From Candidatus Pantoea gossypiicola (GTDB taxonomy: Bacteria > Pseudomonadota > Gammaproteobacteria > Enterobacterales > Enterobacteriaceae): a stretch of 64,000 nucleotides of DNA. Where the stretch lies: assembly GCF_008632075.1 (NCBI RefSeq), contig NZ_VWVM01000007.1:124001-188000 (forward strand). Direction: 5' to 3'. Position numbers and translations under genes: made by a program. The notes under the pieces are model-generated. The model ran no database searches and was not told the DNA's origin. It worked only from the letters and a program-made list of their open reading frames with translations. Positions within the stretch are counted from its first letter, which is position 1; the number at the start of each line of letters is the position of its first letter. Shown piece by piece: positions 1 through 8,866 of the stretch.

Positions 1-2067
1 TCCTGTCACTTTAGCTGGCAGGTCAGCGGCATGGATTGTCCGGGCTGCGCCCGCACCATTGAAACCGCCGTACGCCAGATAAGCGGCATAACCGACGCAC
101 GTGTGCTGTTCAGCAGCGAGAAGCTGGTGGTTAACGCTGATAACGATGTACAAAGCGCCGTTGAACAGGCGGTAAAAAAAGCCGGTTTCCAGCTTGTTAC
201 ACCCTCGGAGACGCCGTCCGCAAGCTCGCGCGGGCAGCAGAACCGGATACTGATGTTACTGGCGCTGCTGGTGCTCGCCAGCAGCGTACTCAGCCACTTC
301 GCACCCGCCTGGGGCGATCGGCTGTTTGTACTGACCACCCTGGTCGGCCTGGTCCCGGTCGCGCGCGGTGCCTGGCAGCGTCTGCGCAGCGGATCGCCTT
401 TTACCATTGAGACATTAATGACGCTGGCGTCGGCAGGCGCGCTAATCATTGGCGCACATGCTGAAGCCGCCATGGTGCTGGTGCTGTTTCAACTGGGTGA
501 ACAGCTGGAAAGCTATGCTGCCTCCAGGGCACGCAGCGGCGTCACCAGCCTGATGGCGTTGCGGCCTGAATCGGCGATTCGCCTGGAACAGGGCAAACGC
601 AGTGAGGTGCCACTGGCGGCGCTGCAACCGGGTGATGTGATTGAAGTCGCGGCGGGCAGCCGTTTGCCAGTCGATGGCCGTTTAATCAGCCCGCTCGCCA
701 GTTTCGATGAGAGTGCACTGACCGGTGAGTCACTGCCGGTCACCCGCGCCAGCGGTGAAGAAATCATGGCCGGTGCCACCAGCGTTGACCGGCTGGTAAC
801 GCTGGAGGTGGTATCGAAACCGGGGGAAAGCGCGATTGACCGTATCCTGCAGCTGATTGAGGAAGCGGAAACGCACCGTGCGCCGGTTGAACGCTTTATC
901 GACCAGTTCAGCCGCATCTACACGCCGCTGGTGATGCTGCTGTCGCTGCTGGTGATGGTCGTGCCACCCCTGCTCTTCGCAGGCGACTGGCAGCCGTGGA
1001 TCTATAAAGGACTGACCCTGCTGCTGATTGGCTGCCCCTGCGCACTGGTGATCTCTGTGCCAGCCGCGATTACCTCCGGGCTGGCTGCGGCAGCGCGTCA
1101 GGGGGCGCTGATTAAAGGTGGTGCGGCGCTGGAACGCCTGAGTTCGCTGCGCAGGATGGCCTTTGATAAAACCGGCACGCTGACGCTGGGTAAGCCGCAG
1201 CTGACGCAGATCCTGCGGTTTGGCCCAGCCAGCGAGTCAGAGATGCTGGTGTTAAGCGCCGCTGCGGAACAGGGTGCGACCCATCCGCTGGCCAGCGCTA
1301 TTGTGTCGGCCGCGCAGGCACGTAACCTGGTGATTCCTGACGCGCAGGATCAGCAGGTGCAGGCGGGACGCGGCATCTGTGCGCAGGTCTCAGGCCAGCA
1401 GATTCAGCTACTGACGCCAGGCCATACGCCCGGTCTGACGCCGGAACAAAGCGCGCAGATTGCGCAGCAGGAAGCTGAAGGTGAAACGCTGGTGGTATTA
1501 ATGCGCGATGGTGAGGCGCTCGGTGCGCTGGCCCTGCGCGATCAGCTGCGTGACGATGCCGTGGAGGCGTTAAGGGCGCTGAAAAAGCTGGGTATTGAGA
1601 GCCTGATGCTGACCGGCGATAACCCGCGCGCCGCAGCAACGATTGCCCGCCAGCTGGATATTGATTATCGCGCCAGTCTGCTTCCTGCCGATAAAGTCGC
1701 GGCGATTCGTGAACTGAGTCAGCAGCAGCCGCTGGCGATGGTCGGAGATGGTATTAACGACGCGCCGGCGATGAAAGCGGCGACGCTGGGCATTGCGATG
1801 GGTAGCGGCACCGATGTCGCGCTGGAAGCGGCCGATGCAGCCCTGACGCGTAATCAGCTCAGCAATCTGGCACCAATGATTGCGCTGGCGCGTCGTACGC
1901 GGCGCATCATCCGCCAGAATATCGGCATTGCGCTGGGGCTGAAGGCGATTTTCCTGGTCACCACCCTGCTGGGTCTGACCGGACTCTGGCTGGCGGTGCT
2001 GGCAGATTCCGGTGCGACCGCGCTGGTCACCGCCAACGCGCTGCGGTTACTGCGTCGTCGCGCCTGA
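1..2067 (+). CDS. zntA: Zn(II)/Cd(II)/Pb(II)-translocating P1B-type ATPase ZntA (5' end outside window)
   Basis: ATP-driven export of Zn, Cd and Pb across the inner membrane. The frame is open from base 1, so the start lies upstream; 688 residues are visible and the first few dozen of the roughly 730-residue family length are missing. Visible in order: the end of the N-terminal metal-binding domain with GMDCPGC near the edge, membrane segments, the actuator TGES loop, the transmembrane CPC metal site (GCPCALV), the phosphorylation motif DKTGTLT, an HP motif (THPLA) and the hinge GDGINDAP. All catalytic motifs are intact. It is convergent with tusA, as in E. coli. In E. coli ZntR controls the gene, but that promoter is not in the window. 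Confidence 0.97.
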   Translation, partial: SCHFSWQVSGMDCPGCARTIETAVRQISGITDARVLFSSEKLVVNADNDVQSAVEQAVKKAGFQLVTPSETPSASSRGQQNRILMLLALLVLASSVLSHFAPAWGDRLFVLTTLVGLVPVARGAWQRLRSGSPFTIETLMTLASAGALIIGAHAEAAMVLVLFQLGEQLESYAASRARSGVTSLMALRPESAIRLEQGKRSEVPLAALQPGDVIEVAAGSRLPVDGRLISPLASFDESALTGESLPVTRASGEEIMAGATSVDRLVTLEVVSKPGESAIDRILQLIEEAETHRAPVERFIDQFSRIYTPLVMLLSLLVMVVPPLLFAGDWQPWIYKGLTLLLIGCPCALVISVPAAITSGLAAAARQGALIKGGAALERLSSLRRMAFDKTGTLTLGKPQLTQILRFGPASESEMLVLSAAAEQGATHPLASAIVSAAQARNLVIPDAQDQQVQAGRGICAQVSGQQIQLLTPGHTPGLTPEQSAQIAQQEAEGETLVVLMRDGEALGALALRDQLRDDAVEALRALKKLGIESLMLTGDNPRAAATIARQLDIDYRASLLPADKVAAIRELSQQQPLAMVGDGINDAPAMKAATLGIAMGSGTDVALEAADAALTRNQLSNLAPMIALARRTRRIIRQNIGIALGLKAIFLVTTLLGLTGLWLAVLADSGATALVTANALRLLRRRA

Positions 2068-2119
2068 GTCAGAGGCTCTGTCTGAAGAGTGCGGTTAACG
2101 GCGGCCGGAACGGCGGCTG

Positions 2120-2371
2120 TTAACCGGCCATACCTTTGCGGATCAGAAACTGATAGGGCAGCGTGTCGGTCTGCTGCGCCAGCAGGCCATGCTCCATAAA
2201 GCGGCAGAAGCCGGGAATATCGCGGGTCGTTGCCGGATCATCGGCGATGATCAGTAACGTCTCGCCATCCTGCAGGCTGCGTACGGTTTTGCGCACCATC
2301 ATCACCGGTTCCGGGCAACGCAGGCCACGGGCGTCCAGCTGATGGTCGGCAGAGGAAAAGGCATCGCTCAT
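2120..2371 (-). CDS. tusA: Sulfur carrier protein TusA
   Basis: Small cytoplasmic sulfur carrier that takes persulfide sulfur from IscS and passes it to TusBCD for tRNA 2-thiouridine synthesis. The 83-residue product has the family CPEP motif with the active cysteine, followed by the conserved MMVRKTV and [11 protein letters not shown] stretches. The ATG at 2371 fits the family length of about 81 residues better than an in-frame TTG two codons upstream. It converges on zntA. A GGTTAAC/GTTAACC inverted repeat (2093-2125) lies at its 3' end and may help separate the two transcripts, but it has no clear U-run. Confidence 0.96.
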   Translation of the reverse strand: MSDAFSSADHQLDARGLRCPEPVMMVRKTVRSLQDGETLLIIADDPATTRDIPGFCRFMEHGLLAQQTDTLPYQFLIRKGMAG

Positions 2372-2575
2372 AATCAACTCGGTTCAGGTAAGGGGCGCTC
2401 ATTCTAGCGCGTGCTGGCGGTGAAGCAAGGCGATAACGATTGCGGTAAAATTAACCATTGCATAAAAAGCACAACGCGGTAATATGCCGCCGCTTTTTGC
2501 TCATAAAACTGCCAGGCGCTGCCCGAACGGCGTCCCGCAATGGGTTCCCTCACCCCAACATTAAAAAGGTTGAAT

Positions 2576-3241
2576 ATGCTCGCATTTTCTTCACGGCAGC
2601 GCATGCATGCGCTTTTCTGGTTATCGCTGTTTCACCTGCTGGTGATCACCTCCAGTAACTACCTGGTCCAGTTGCCAATCTCCATCTTTGGCTTCCACAC
2701 CACCTGGGGTGCGTTCAGCTTCCCGTTTATCTTCCTGGCGACCGATCTCACCGTGCGTATTTTTGGCGCACCGCTGGCCCGACGCATTATTCTGGCCGTG
2801 ATGATCCCGGCGCTGTTTATCTCTTACGGTGTCTCGGCGCTGTTCTATCAGGGGGAATGGCAGGGCTGGCAGGCACTGGAAGTGATGAACCTGTTTGTTG
2901 CCCGTATCGCCTGCGCCAGCTTTATGGCTTATGCGCTGGGTCAGATCCTCGACGTTCATGTCTTCAACCGTCTGCGTCGTCTGCCTCAGTGGTGGATAGC
3001 ACCCGGCTGTGCCATGTTCCTGGGGAATATCAGCGATACGCTGGCCTTCTTCTTTATCGCCTTCTATAAAAGTCCCGATGCGTTTATGGCGCAGCACTGG
3101 GTCGAGATTGCCCTGGTAGATTACAGCTTCAAAGTGCTGATCTGCATGGTCTTCTTCCTGCCCGCCTACGGCGTACTGCTCAATGCCGCGCTGAAACGTC
3201 TGGCTGAACGCCAGACCACCCGCCAGGTCAATTTCGGCTGA
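2576..3241 (+). CDS. yhhQ: Queuosine precursor transporter YhhQ
   Basis: Inner-membrane protein of the VUT-1 family, known in E. coli to import the queuosine precursors preQ0/preQ1. From the ATG at 2576 the product is 221 residues, the same length I recall for E. coli YhhQ, and that ATG is preceded by AAAGGT at a good distance. An in-frame ATG at 2540 would add 12 residues with no family counterpart. About six hydrophobic segments are visible, along with signature stretches such as FHTTWGAFSFPFIF and ALGQILDVHVFNRLR. A queH gene for the last step of queuosine synthesis lies at 28463-29122. Confidence 0.95.
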   Translation: MLAFSSRQRMHALFWLSLFHLLVITSSNYLVQLPISIFGFHTTWGAFSFPFIFLATDLTVRIFGAPLARRIILAVMIPALFISYGVSALFYQGEWQGWQALEVMNLFVARIACASFMAYALGQILDVHVFNRLRRLPQWWIAPGCAMFLGNISDTLAFFFIAFYKSPDAFMAQHWVEIALVDYSFKVLICMVFFLPAYGVLLNAALKRLAERQTTRQVNFG

Positions 3242-3279
3242 GCCTGGTTTATCAGGCGTTATTGTTGCAGGCAGTCTGG

Positions 3280-3375
3280 ACACGGACAGCGCGGAACAAC
3301 CGGAGCGTACACGTAGTACGTGAGGATTGTGAGCACTGCCCATGTTCAGAATGACAAATAAAATAGTCTGATTGG
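3280..3375. repeat. ERIC-like palindromic intergenic element (tentative)
   Basis: Non-coding stretch between yhhQ and dcrB with a CGTAC-ACGTA-GTACG inverted repeat (3306-3320) followed by GTGAGC and, further on, AATGACAAATA. The order of GGAGC, a TAC/GTA palindrome, GTGA, GTGAGC and ATGAC resembles the enterobacterial ERIC repeat as I remember its consensus, though with many differences. I cannot align it here, so the family assignment is uncertain. Ends are approximate. Confidence 0.35.
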
Positions 3376-3503
3376 CCAGGCTCTAATAGCCCATACGGTT
3401 TCCACTATTTTCCGCTAAGATCTTCTGACAATCATCAGGTTGCGTTTGCAACCTGATTCCTGTTGTATTAATGCCTGACTGGAAACTTAAAAAAGGGATT
3501 CTG

Positions 3504-4058
3504 ATGCGCAACCTGGTGAAATATGTAGGAATGGGGTTACTGGTACTTGGCCTGGCGGCCTGTGACCAGAAGAAAGATGAAGCGGCGAACGACAATGGCG
3601 TCAGCGCCAGTCAGTCGGCGCAGACCGTCACGCTGATGGATGGCAAACTGAGCTTCTCACTGCCACCAGGCATGTCAGATAAAAGCGGTAAACTGGGTTC
3701 GCAGACCACGAACATGCACGTTTATGCGGATGAAACCGGTGCCCGCGCCATTATTGTGATTGCCGGTGACCCGACCAGTGATGGGCTGGATGTGCTGTCG
3801 AAGCGCATGGAACAGCAGCAGCGTAACCGCGACCCGCAGCTGCAGGTGGTGTCGAACAAATCTGTGACGCTGAAGGATCAGCCCGCACAGCAGCTGGATA
3901 CCGTGATTTCTGCCAACAACCAGACCTCATGGTCTTCTGTGGTTCTGGCAAAAGTGGATGGCAAGCTGGTGACGCTGCAAATTACGCTGCCAGGCGATAA
4001 TCAGCAGCAGGCGCAGAGCGATGCTGACAGCATTGTGAAAAGCATTACGCTGAAGTAA
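3504..4058 (+). CDS. dcrB: Lipoprotein DcrB
   Basis: Envelope lipoprotein known in E. coli as required for entry of phages C1 and C6 and linked to envelope homeostasis. The product is 184 residues. The signal peptide has the lipobox LAAC (Cys at residue 20), then a variable linker and the conserved body DGKLSFSLPPGM ... QQQRNRDPQLQVV. The ATG at 3504 follows an AAAGGG ribosome-binding site; the ATG at 3471 would add 11 residues ahead of a normal signal peptide. A 14-base tandem duplication covers the stop codon. In E. coli yhhS follows directly; here the inositol cluster intervenes. Confidence 0.95.
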   Translation: MRNLVKYVGMGLLVLGLAACDQKKDEAANDNGVSASQSAQTVTLMDGKLSFSLPPGMSDKSGKLGSQTTNMHVYADETGARAIIVIAGDPTSDGLDVLSKRMEQQQRNRDPQLQVVSNKSVTLKDQPAQQLDTVISANNQTSWSSVVLAKVDGKLVTLQITLPGDNQQQAQSDADSIVKSITLK

Positions 4059-4076
4059 AACAGCTGAAGTAAAACA

Positions 4077-4107
4077 CAAGGCTGGCATCCCACCGGGAAG
4101 CCAGCCT
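4077..4107 (+). terminator. dcrB terminator-like hairpin, first copy of a 31-bp direct repeat
   Basis: The stem AAGGCTGGC / GCCAGCCTT-type repeat lies 19 bases after the dcrB stop. The 31-bp sequence recurs exactly at 4321-4351. This copy runs into CAGACT rather than a T-run, so its own terminator activity may be weak. Confidence 0.55.
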
Positions 4108-4271
4108 CAGACTGCTGACAAACCCACATCAGGGTGAGTCTGGCAGCAATGAATAAGCTCAATGCGCAGGGAACACGGTCAGAGGAGGAAAGCGTCCCGC
4201 GGCAGGGACGGCGCGGGCCGAGCATGCCATGGATGGCGGTTTTTGCGTCTTTCCGATCTGACCGTGTTCCC
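4104..4271. repeat. Palindromic dispersed element, copy A
   Basis: Related in sequence to copy B at 10817-11058. Both begin with GCCTCAGACTGCTGAC, continue through AATAAGCTCAA, and contain long inverted arms. Here the 15-base arm at 4169-4183 pairs perfectly with 4257-4271; an inner GGAAAG/CTTTCC pair (4187-4192, 4249-4254) extends it, and CGTCCC/GGGACG (4193-4210) forms a nested hairpin. Both copies lie just downstream of a stop codon (dcrB, iolC). No reading frame is evident. It resembles a MITE or BIME-like unit; the family is unknown to me. Confidence 0.7.
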
Positions 4272-4320
4272 TTCGCAGGCTCGGTCTTACCGCTACCGAG
4301 CTGGACTTTGTCAAAAATCT

Positions 4321-4351
4321 CAAGGCTGGCATCCCACCGGGAAGCCAGCCT
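4321..4351 (+). terminator. Second copy of the 31-bp terminator-like hairpin
   Basis: Exact repeat of 4077-4107, here followed by TTTG. It bounds the far side of dispersed element copy A and sits next to the iolE stop, so it may terminate transcription from the dcrB side. Confidence 0.55.
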
Positions 4352-4365
4352 TTGTTCAGAGCACG

Positions 4366-5262
4366 TTATAACCCTGCATTTTCCCGGATATATTTCCGCG
4401 CTTTCACCGCATACTCAAACGGATTGGCCAGTGCCGGATCCTGCTCCGCTTCCACCACCATCCAGCCTTTGTAGCCGTAATCGTCCAGGATTTTAAACAC
4501 CGGCTTAAAGTCGATCACACCATCGCCCGGCACGGTAAAGGTGCCCTTTTTCACCCCTTCCAGGAACGAGAGATGATTCTCGCGTACGTCGGCGACCACC
4601 TCATCACGCACATCTTTAAGATGTACATGGAAGATGCGCGGCAGATATTTTTCCAGTACCGCCAGCATCTTCTGCTGGGAGCCTTCGGAGTAGTAGACGT
4701 GGCCGGTGTCATAGAGCAAACCGACCTGCTCGTCGGTCATCGCCATAAACCGGTCGATCTCTTCCGTGGTCTGAATACCAGTGCCCATGTGGTGGTGCAG
4801 CGTCACGCGCATCCCCTTCTCTGCTGCGATGCGGGCCAGTTCGTTATAGCCCTCTGCGGTTAACCGCCACTCTTCATCGCTGAAAATCGCTTTCTCTTCG
4901 AATACCGCCAGCGTGGTGCCCTGAATACTTTTACTCTGCTCAGAACAGCCAATCACCCGTGCGCCCATCGCATGCAGGAAGTTCATGTGCTCGATGAACT
5001 GTTCAATGGTTTTCTCTTTGTCGCCATTAGCGAAAAAGGTGCTGAACCAGGCGTTGCAGATTTCGATGCCGCGAATGTCAAGCATCGGTTTCAGAATCGC
5101 CGGATCGCGCGGGTATTTACTGCCCACTTCGCTGCCGGTAAAGCCCGCCAGCGCCATCTCACTGACGGTCTGCTGGAAGGTGTTCTCACTGCCGAGATCC
5201 GGCATGTCATCGTTGGTCCAGCCGATCGGCGCGATCGCCAGTTTTACGTTCTCTTTGTTCAT
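4366..5262 (-). CDS. iolE: Myo-inosose-2 dehydratase IolE
   Basis: Second step of myo-inositol catabolism: dehydrates 2-keto-myo-inositol to the trihydroxycyclohexane-dione that IolD hydrolyses. The product is 298 residues with a xylose-isomerase-like TIM barrel. Visible features are the N-terminal [12 protein letters not shown], the metal-site region [10 protein letters not shown] and [10 protein letters not shown], and the C-terminal [11 protein letters not shown]. The ATG at 5262 matches the family N-terminus; an upstream in-frame ATG would add 12 unrelated residues. It is last in the iolD-iolG-iolE order, 46 bases after iolG. Confidence 0.96.
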   Translation of the reverse strand: MNKENVKLAIAPIGWTNDDMPDLGSENTFQQTVSEMALAGFTGSEVGSKYPRDPAILKPMLDIRGIEICNAWFSTFFANGDKEKTIEQFIEHMNFLHAMGARVIGCSEQSKSIQGTTLAVFEEKAIFSDEEWRLTAEGYNELARIAAEKGMRVTLHHHMGTGIQTTEEIDRFMAMTDEQVGLLYDTGHVYYSEGSQQKMLAVLEKYLPRIFHVHLKDVRDEVVADVRENHLSFLEGVKKGTFTVPGDGVIDFKPVFKILDDYGYKGWMVVEAEQDPALANPFEYAVKARKYIRENAGL

Positions 5263-5308
5263 CTTCTTATTCCCAGGCGGAGAGCGGCAAAGCCGCATAG
5301 AGGGCTGA

Positions 5309-6319
5309 TCAGTTATAGAAAGCAGGACGCGGCGGCATCTCTACCGGCTCAATCGCACCACTGCTCTGTGCTTTGATGCAGGCATCGGCGGCCACCGAGG
5401 CAGCAAAGCCATCCCAGGCAGAAGGACCGGTAAGCTGACCCGCTTTGATGTCGTTGATAAACGCCTGCAGCTCAACGTCATACGCTTCGATAAAGCGATC
5501 TTTCCAGTCCACCAGAATGGTATTCGACAGGCGGGCATCCTTGCGCAGCTGCACCGAAGAAGGCTCTGGCAGGCGGGCAATGCCCTCTTCACCGACCACT
5601 TCACACTGAATGTCATAGCCATAAGCGCAGTTAACGAAGATCTCGACGTCGATGCGAACCCCTTTGTGGGTTTCGAACAGGACGATCTGCGGGTCTTTCA
5701 GCTGACCATGGGTCTTCGACGTCACGCGCGGGAAGATCACCTGCACCGTTTTATAGTCGTCACTGGTCAGCCAGCGCAGCACATCCAGCTCGTGGATCAG
5801 GGTATTCGTGATCGCCATCGGCGTGGTGTAGCTCTCTGGCACGGTCGGGTTACGGTGTGCGCAGTGCAGCATCAGCGGCTCACCGATATCGCCATCGGTG
5901 ATCACTTTTTTCAGGGCGCGATAGCCCGCATCGTACGGACGCATAAAGCCAACCTGCACCAGGCGTTTACCCGCCTGAATCTCTGCATCCACCACCCGGC
6001 GGCAGCCCTCGGCGCTCATCGCCAGCGGCTTCTCACAAAAGACCGGTTTACCGGCGGCAATCGCCGCTAAGGTGAACTCTTCGTGGGTCGGATCCCATGA
6101 GGTGACCAGCACCGCATCGACGTTGGGAGAGTGAATCACATCGTGACCATTTTCAAACACCTCCGCCTCAATGTTAAGGCGTTGCAGTGCAGCCCGCGCG
6201 CCGTCGACATTGATGTCAGAGACGGCAACCACCTGAGCCCCCTGCAGCACATGACTGCAGCGGCGAATATGTTCCTGACCAATTGCACCTGTACCGATGA
6301 CGCCAAGTTTCAAAGTCAT
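5309..6319 (-). CDS. iolG: Inositol 2-dehydrogenase IolG
   Basis: NAD-dependent oxidation of myo-inositol to 2-keto-myo-inositol, the first pathway step. The product is 336 residues of the GFO/IDH/MocA family. It has a Rossmann motif ([12 protein letters not shown]) at the N-terminus, the catalytic EKP lysine motif (CEKPLAM), and the family IHELDVLRW stretch carrying the Asp/His pair. The ATG at 6319 follows an AGGTG site and gives the usual length; a longer frame upstream lacks family similarity and would run into iolD. A 7-bp hairpin separates it from iolD. Confidence 0.96.
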   Translation of the reverse strand: MTLKLGVIGTGAIGQEHIRRCSHVLQGAQVVAVSDINVDGARAALQRLNIEAEVFENGHDVIHSPNVDAVLVTSWDPTHEEFTLAAIAAGKPVFCEKPLAMSAEGCRRVVDAEIQAGKRLVQVGFMRPYDAGYRALKKVITDGDIGEPLMLHCAHRNPTVPESYTTPMAITNTLIHELDVLRWLTSDDYKTVQVIFPRVTSKTHGQLKDPQIVLFETHKGVRIDVEIFVNCAYGYDIQCEVVGEEGIARLPEPSSVQLRKDARLSNTILVDWKDRFIEAYDVELQAFINDIKAGQLTGPSAWDGFAASVAADACIKAQSSGAIEPVEMPPRPAFYN

Positions 6320-6358
6320 AATTACACCTGTGTAGGGTTCGTACGGAGAAGAGGAAAA

Positions 6359-6377
6359 CGGGCCGCAGCACGGCCCG
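6359..6377 (-). terminator. Intercistronic hairpin between iolD and iolG
   Basis: CGGGCCG / CGGCCCG form a perfect 7-bp stem with a 5-base loop. On the minus strand it is followed by GTTTTCC. It could act as a partial terminator or as an mRNA processing/stability element that gives iolD and iolG different levels. Confidence 0.45.
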
Positions 6378-6381
6378 GAAA

Positions 6382-8322
6382 TCAGTATTTGCGCGCCTGA
6401 TCCAGATGGCTGTTGAGCTTGTCCGCCACCGCCTGAGCGCGTTCGGTTTTCGACGCCTGCGCCACGCCGACGTGCCACCAGCTGAAATATTTGTGGATCA
6501 TGGTTTTTGGCAGCACTTTGATGTCGATAAGGGTGGAAACCGTCTGGGTGCGGGCATCTTCCAGCGCCGCTTTAAGCTGTTCCAGGCTGGTAACGCGATA
6601 AGTTTTGCAGCCATAACCGGCAGCAATGGCCGCGAAGTCGACCGGGATAAAGCCACCGTCCAGCCTGCCGCTTTCCGCGTTACGGAAACGGAACTCGGTG
6701 GTGAAGCTGTCCATACCGTGTTCCATCTGCAGGTTGTTGATACAGCCGTTAGTCATGTTATCCAGCAGCACGACGTTGATCTTCGCCCCTTCCTGAATCG
6801 AGGTGACCAGTTCAGAGTGCAGCATCATAAAGGAGCCGTCGCCGACCAGCGCATAGACCTCGCGTTGCGGCTGCGCCAGTTTTGCCCCCAGCGCGGCATT
6901 GACTTCATAGCCCATGCAGGAGTAGCCATATTCGACGTGGTAGGCGTTGTAATCTTTGGTGCGCCAGACGCGCTGCAGGTCGCCCGGCAGGCTGCCTGCG
7001 GCGGCTACCACGACCGCATCTTTCGGCAGTTGCTCGTTTAAGGTGCCGAGCACGCTGCTTTGCGTCAGCAGTGACTGAGTCAGGCGGTTAAATTCAGCGA
7101 ACACCGCTTCGCGGTCGAGATGGTCAGCAATCTCCGGCACAAAGTCGCCATCGTGATATTCCACCTGATAGACGCGCTGCGTCTCTTTCAGCAGCTGGCT
7201 CTGCGCCTGCTCAATCTGGTTGCCCCAGTCATTGCTGTAGTGCTGTGAGGCCAGCGCAGCGGTGAGCGCGGTCAGCCCTTCACGGGCATCGGCCAGCAGC
7301 TGCACGCCATCAAGCTTGTAACTGTCGAAGTTGCTGACGTTGATGTTCAGGAAGCTGACATCGGGATGCTGGAAAATCCATTTGGATGCGGTGGTGAAGT
7401 CGGTGTAGCGGGTGCCGATGCCGATGACTAAATCGGCCTCTTTCGCCAGCAGGTTAGCGGCCAGACAGCCGGTTTCGCCTACGCCGCCGACATTCAGCGG
7501 ATGGTCAGAGACCAGCGTGCCCTTGCCCGCCTGCGTCTCGGCAAAGGGGATCTGATAGCGCTCGGCAAACTGGCGCAGCGCCTCGCCCGCTTCAGAGTAT
7601 TTCACTCCGCCGCCACAGATAATTATCGGCTTGCGCTTACGGTTAATCAGCGTCAGAGCATCCGCCAGCTGCGCCGCGACCGGCAGGCGGCGATCCAGAC
7701 GGTGCACGCGTTTCTGGAAGAAGTAGTCAGGGTAATCCCAGGCTTCGCCCTGCACATCCTGCGGCAGCGACAGCGTGACTGCGCCGGTTTCGGCCGGATC
7801 GGTCAGCACGCGCATGGCATTAATACAGGCGGACATCAGCTGCTCAGGGCGGCTGACGCGATCCCAGTATTTGCTGACGGCGCGGAAGGCGTCGTTGGTG
7901 CTGATGCTGAGATCGTAGCTCTGCTCAATCTGTTGCAGCACCGGGTCGGGCTGACGGGTGGCGAAGACGTCGCCAGGCAGCAGCAGCAGAGGAATGCGGT
8001 TAGCGGTCGCAGTGGCGGCGGCAGTAATCATGTTGGCCGCACCCGGTCCTACAGACGAACTGCAGGCGATAATCTGACGGCGCAGCGACTGACGGGCAAA
8101 GCCAGTGGCAGCATGGGCCATGCCTTGCTCATTACGCCCCTGCCAGACCACCAGATCGCCGCTATCCTGTTCCAGCGCCTGGCCCAGCCCCAGCACGTTG
8201 CCATGGCCGAAAATCGCGAAGATGCCTTTGACGAACTTCGTCTCAGTGCCATCAACATCGATGAATTGATTATCAAGAAATTTAACCAGCGCCTGTGCCG
8301 TGGTCAGTCTGATTGTGCCCAT
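6382..8322 (-). CDS. iolD: 3D-(3,5/4)-trihydroxycyclohexane-1,2-dione acylhydrolase IolD
   Basis: ThDP-dependent ring-opening hydrolase that forms 5-deoxy-D-glucuronate. The product is 646 residues, the normal family length. N-terminal ThDP-binding (PYR) domain, a central Rossmann-like domain ([15 protein letters not shown]) and a C-terminal PP domain with the ThDP/Mg motif [11 protein letters not shown] ... NMTNGCINN are visible. The ATG at 8322 is preceded by AGGAAG. It is the first gene of the minus-strand iolD-iolG-iolE unit and is divergent from iolC. Confidence 0.96.
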   Translation of the reverse strand: MGTIRLTTAQALVKFLDNQFIDVDGTETKFVKGIFAIFGHGNVLGLGQALEQDSGDLVVWQGRNEQGMAHAATGFARQSLRRQIIACSSSVGPGAANMITAAATATANRIPLLLLPGDVFATRQPDPVLQQIEQSYDLSISTNDAFRAVSKYWDRVSRPEQLMSACINAMRVLTDPAETGAVTLSLPQDVQGEAWDYPDYFFQKRVHRLDRRLPVAAQLADALTLINRKRKPIIICGGGVKYSEAGEALRQFAERYQIPFAETQAGKGTLVSDHPLNVGGVGETGCLAANLLAKEADLVIGIGTRYTDFTTASKWIFQHPDVSFLNINVSNFDSYKLDGVQLLADAREGLTALTAALASQHYSNDWGNQIEQAQSQLLKETQRVYQVEYHDGDFVPEIADHLDREAVFAEFNRLTQSLLTQSSVLGTLNEQLPKDAVVVAAAGSLPGDLQRVWRTKDYNAYHVEYGYSCMGYEVNAALGAKLAQPQREVYALVGDGSFMMLHSELVTSIQEGAKINVVLLDNMTNGCINNLQMEHGMDSFTTEFRFRNAESGRLDGGFIPVDFAAIAAGYGCKTYRVTSLEQLKAALEDARTQTVSTLIDIKVLPKTMIHKYFSWWHVGVAQASKTERAQAVADKLNSHLDQARKY

Positions 8323-8866
8323 GTTTCTTCCTTACATGCTGGTGGACCCCGACTTCCGCGACAGCGCGCCAGGCGTTGTCATTGGCGGAAAAGCGGCCGG
8401 AATAACTGAAACGTGAGGCGATTATAAACAAATATATTTTTCATAAAATACGATTACAGAAGAAACATTTCATTTTGCGAGTGAGATCAAATTTAATGAT
8501 GGCAACAGGGCTGGCGGGCGATCACGACGGGGAAATCTGGAACGTTTAGCAGAGAGTCATTCAGGATGAAAAAATTCATTTCAACGCAGCAGCTTGCCTG
8601 ACTGGTGTACGAATTCCTGCGATCCCCCTCACAACCCTGACATACCGTACATCCTGGCAGTGGAGACCACGCAGGCGGGTGGCAATCAGGAGTTTTACCT
8701 GGTTCACAAAATTGCGATGGATATTTCATTTCATATTGAATATGGAATTTTTATTCCTCATACTCCCCTCATAGCCAGTCAGATACCCACAGACCCGGAA
8801 GCAGAGCCTGCCTGGATCGGTCTTTTCGCCCGCCAGCTCTGCGAATCACAGAAGGAAACCACAGGT
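8323..8866. promoter_or_regulatory. Divergent iolD/iolC control region with candidate IolR half-sites
   Basis: 544 bases without a convincing gene, A/T-rich compared with its flanks. It contains ATTTCAT at 8467-8473, the inverted repeat ATGAA-N4-TTCAT at 8566-8579, two overlapping ATTTCAT copies at 8723-8734 and TTCA-TAT-TGAA at 8730-8740. The same half-sites recur before iolR and iolI. A plus-strand frame is open through much of the region into iolC but shows no family match. Binding by IolR is an inference. Confidence 0.55.

Noticed and set aside
2092..2125. GGTTAAC/GTTAACC inverted repeat as a zntA-tusA terminator
   Set aside because: Stem is interrupted and lacks a U-run on either strand, so it is mentioned under tusA only.
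4134..4496. 120-codon plus-strand frame across dispersed element copy A
   Set aside because: Runs through palindromic arms and into iolE antisense; low-complexity translation with no family features.
7501..8409. 302-codon plus-strand frame opposite iolD
   Set aside because: Shadow of a conserved, motif-complete gene; the sequence shows no domain.
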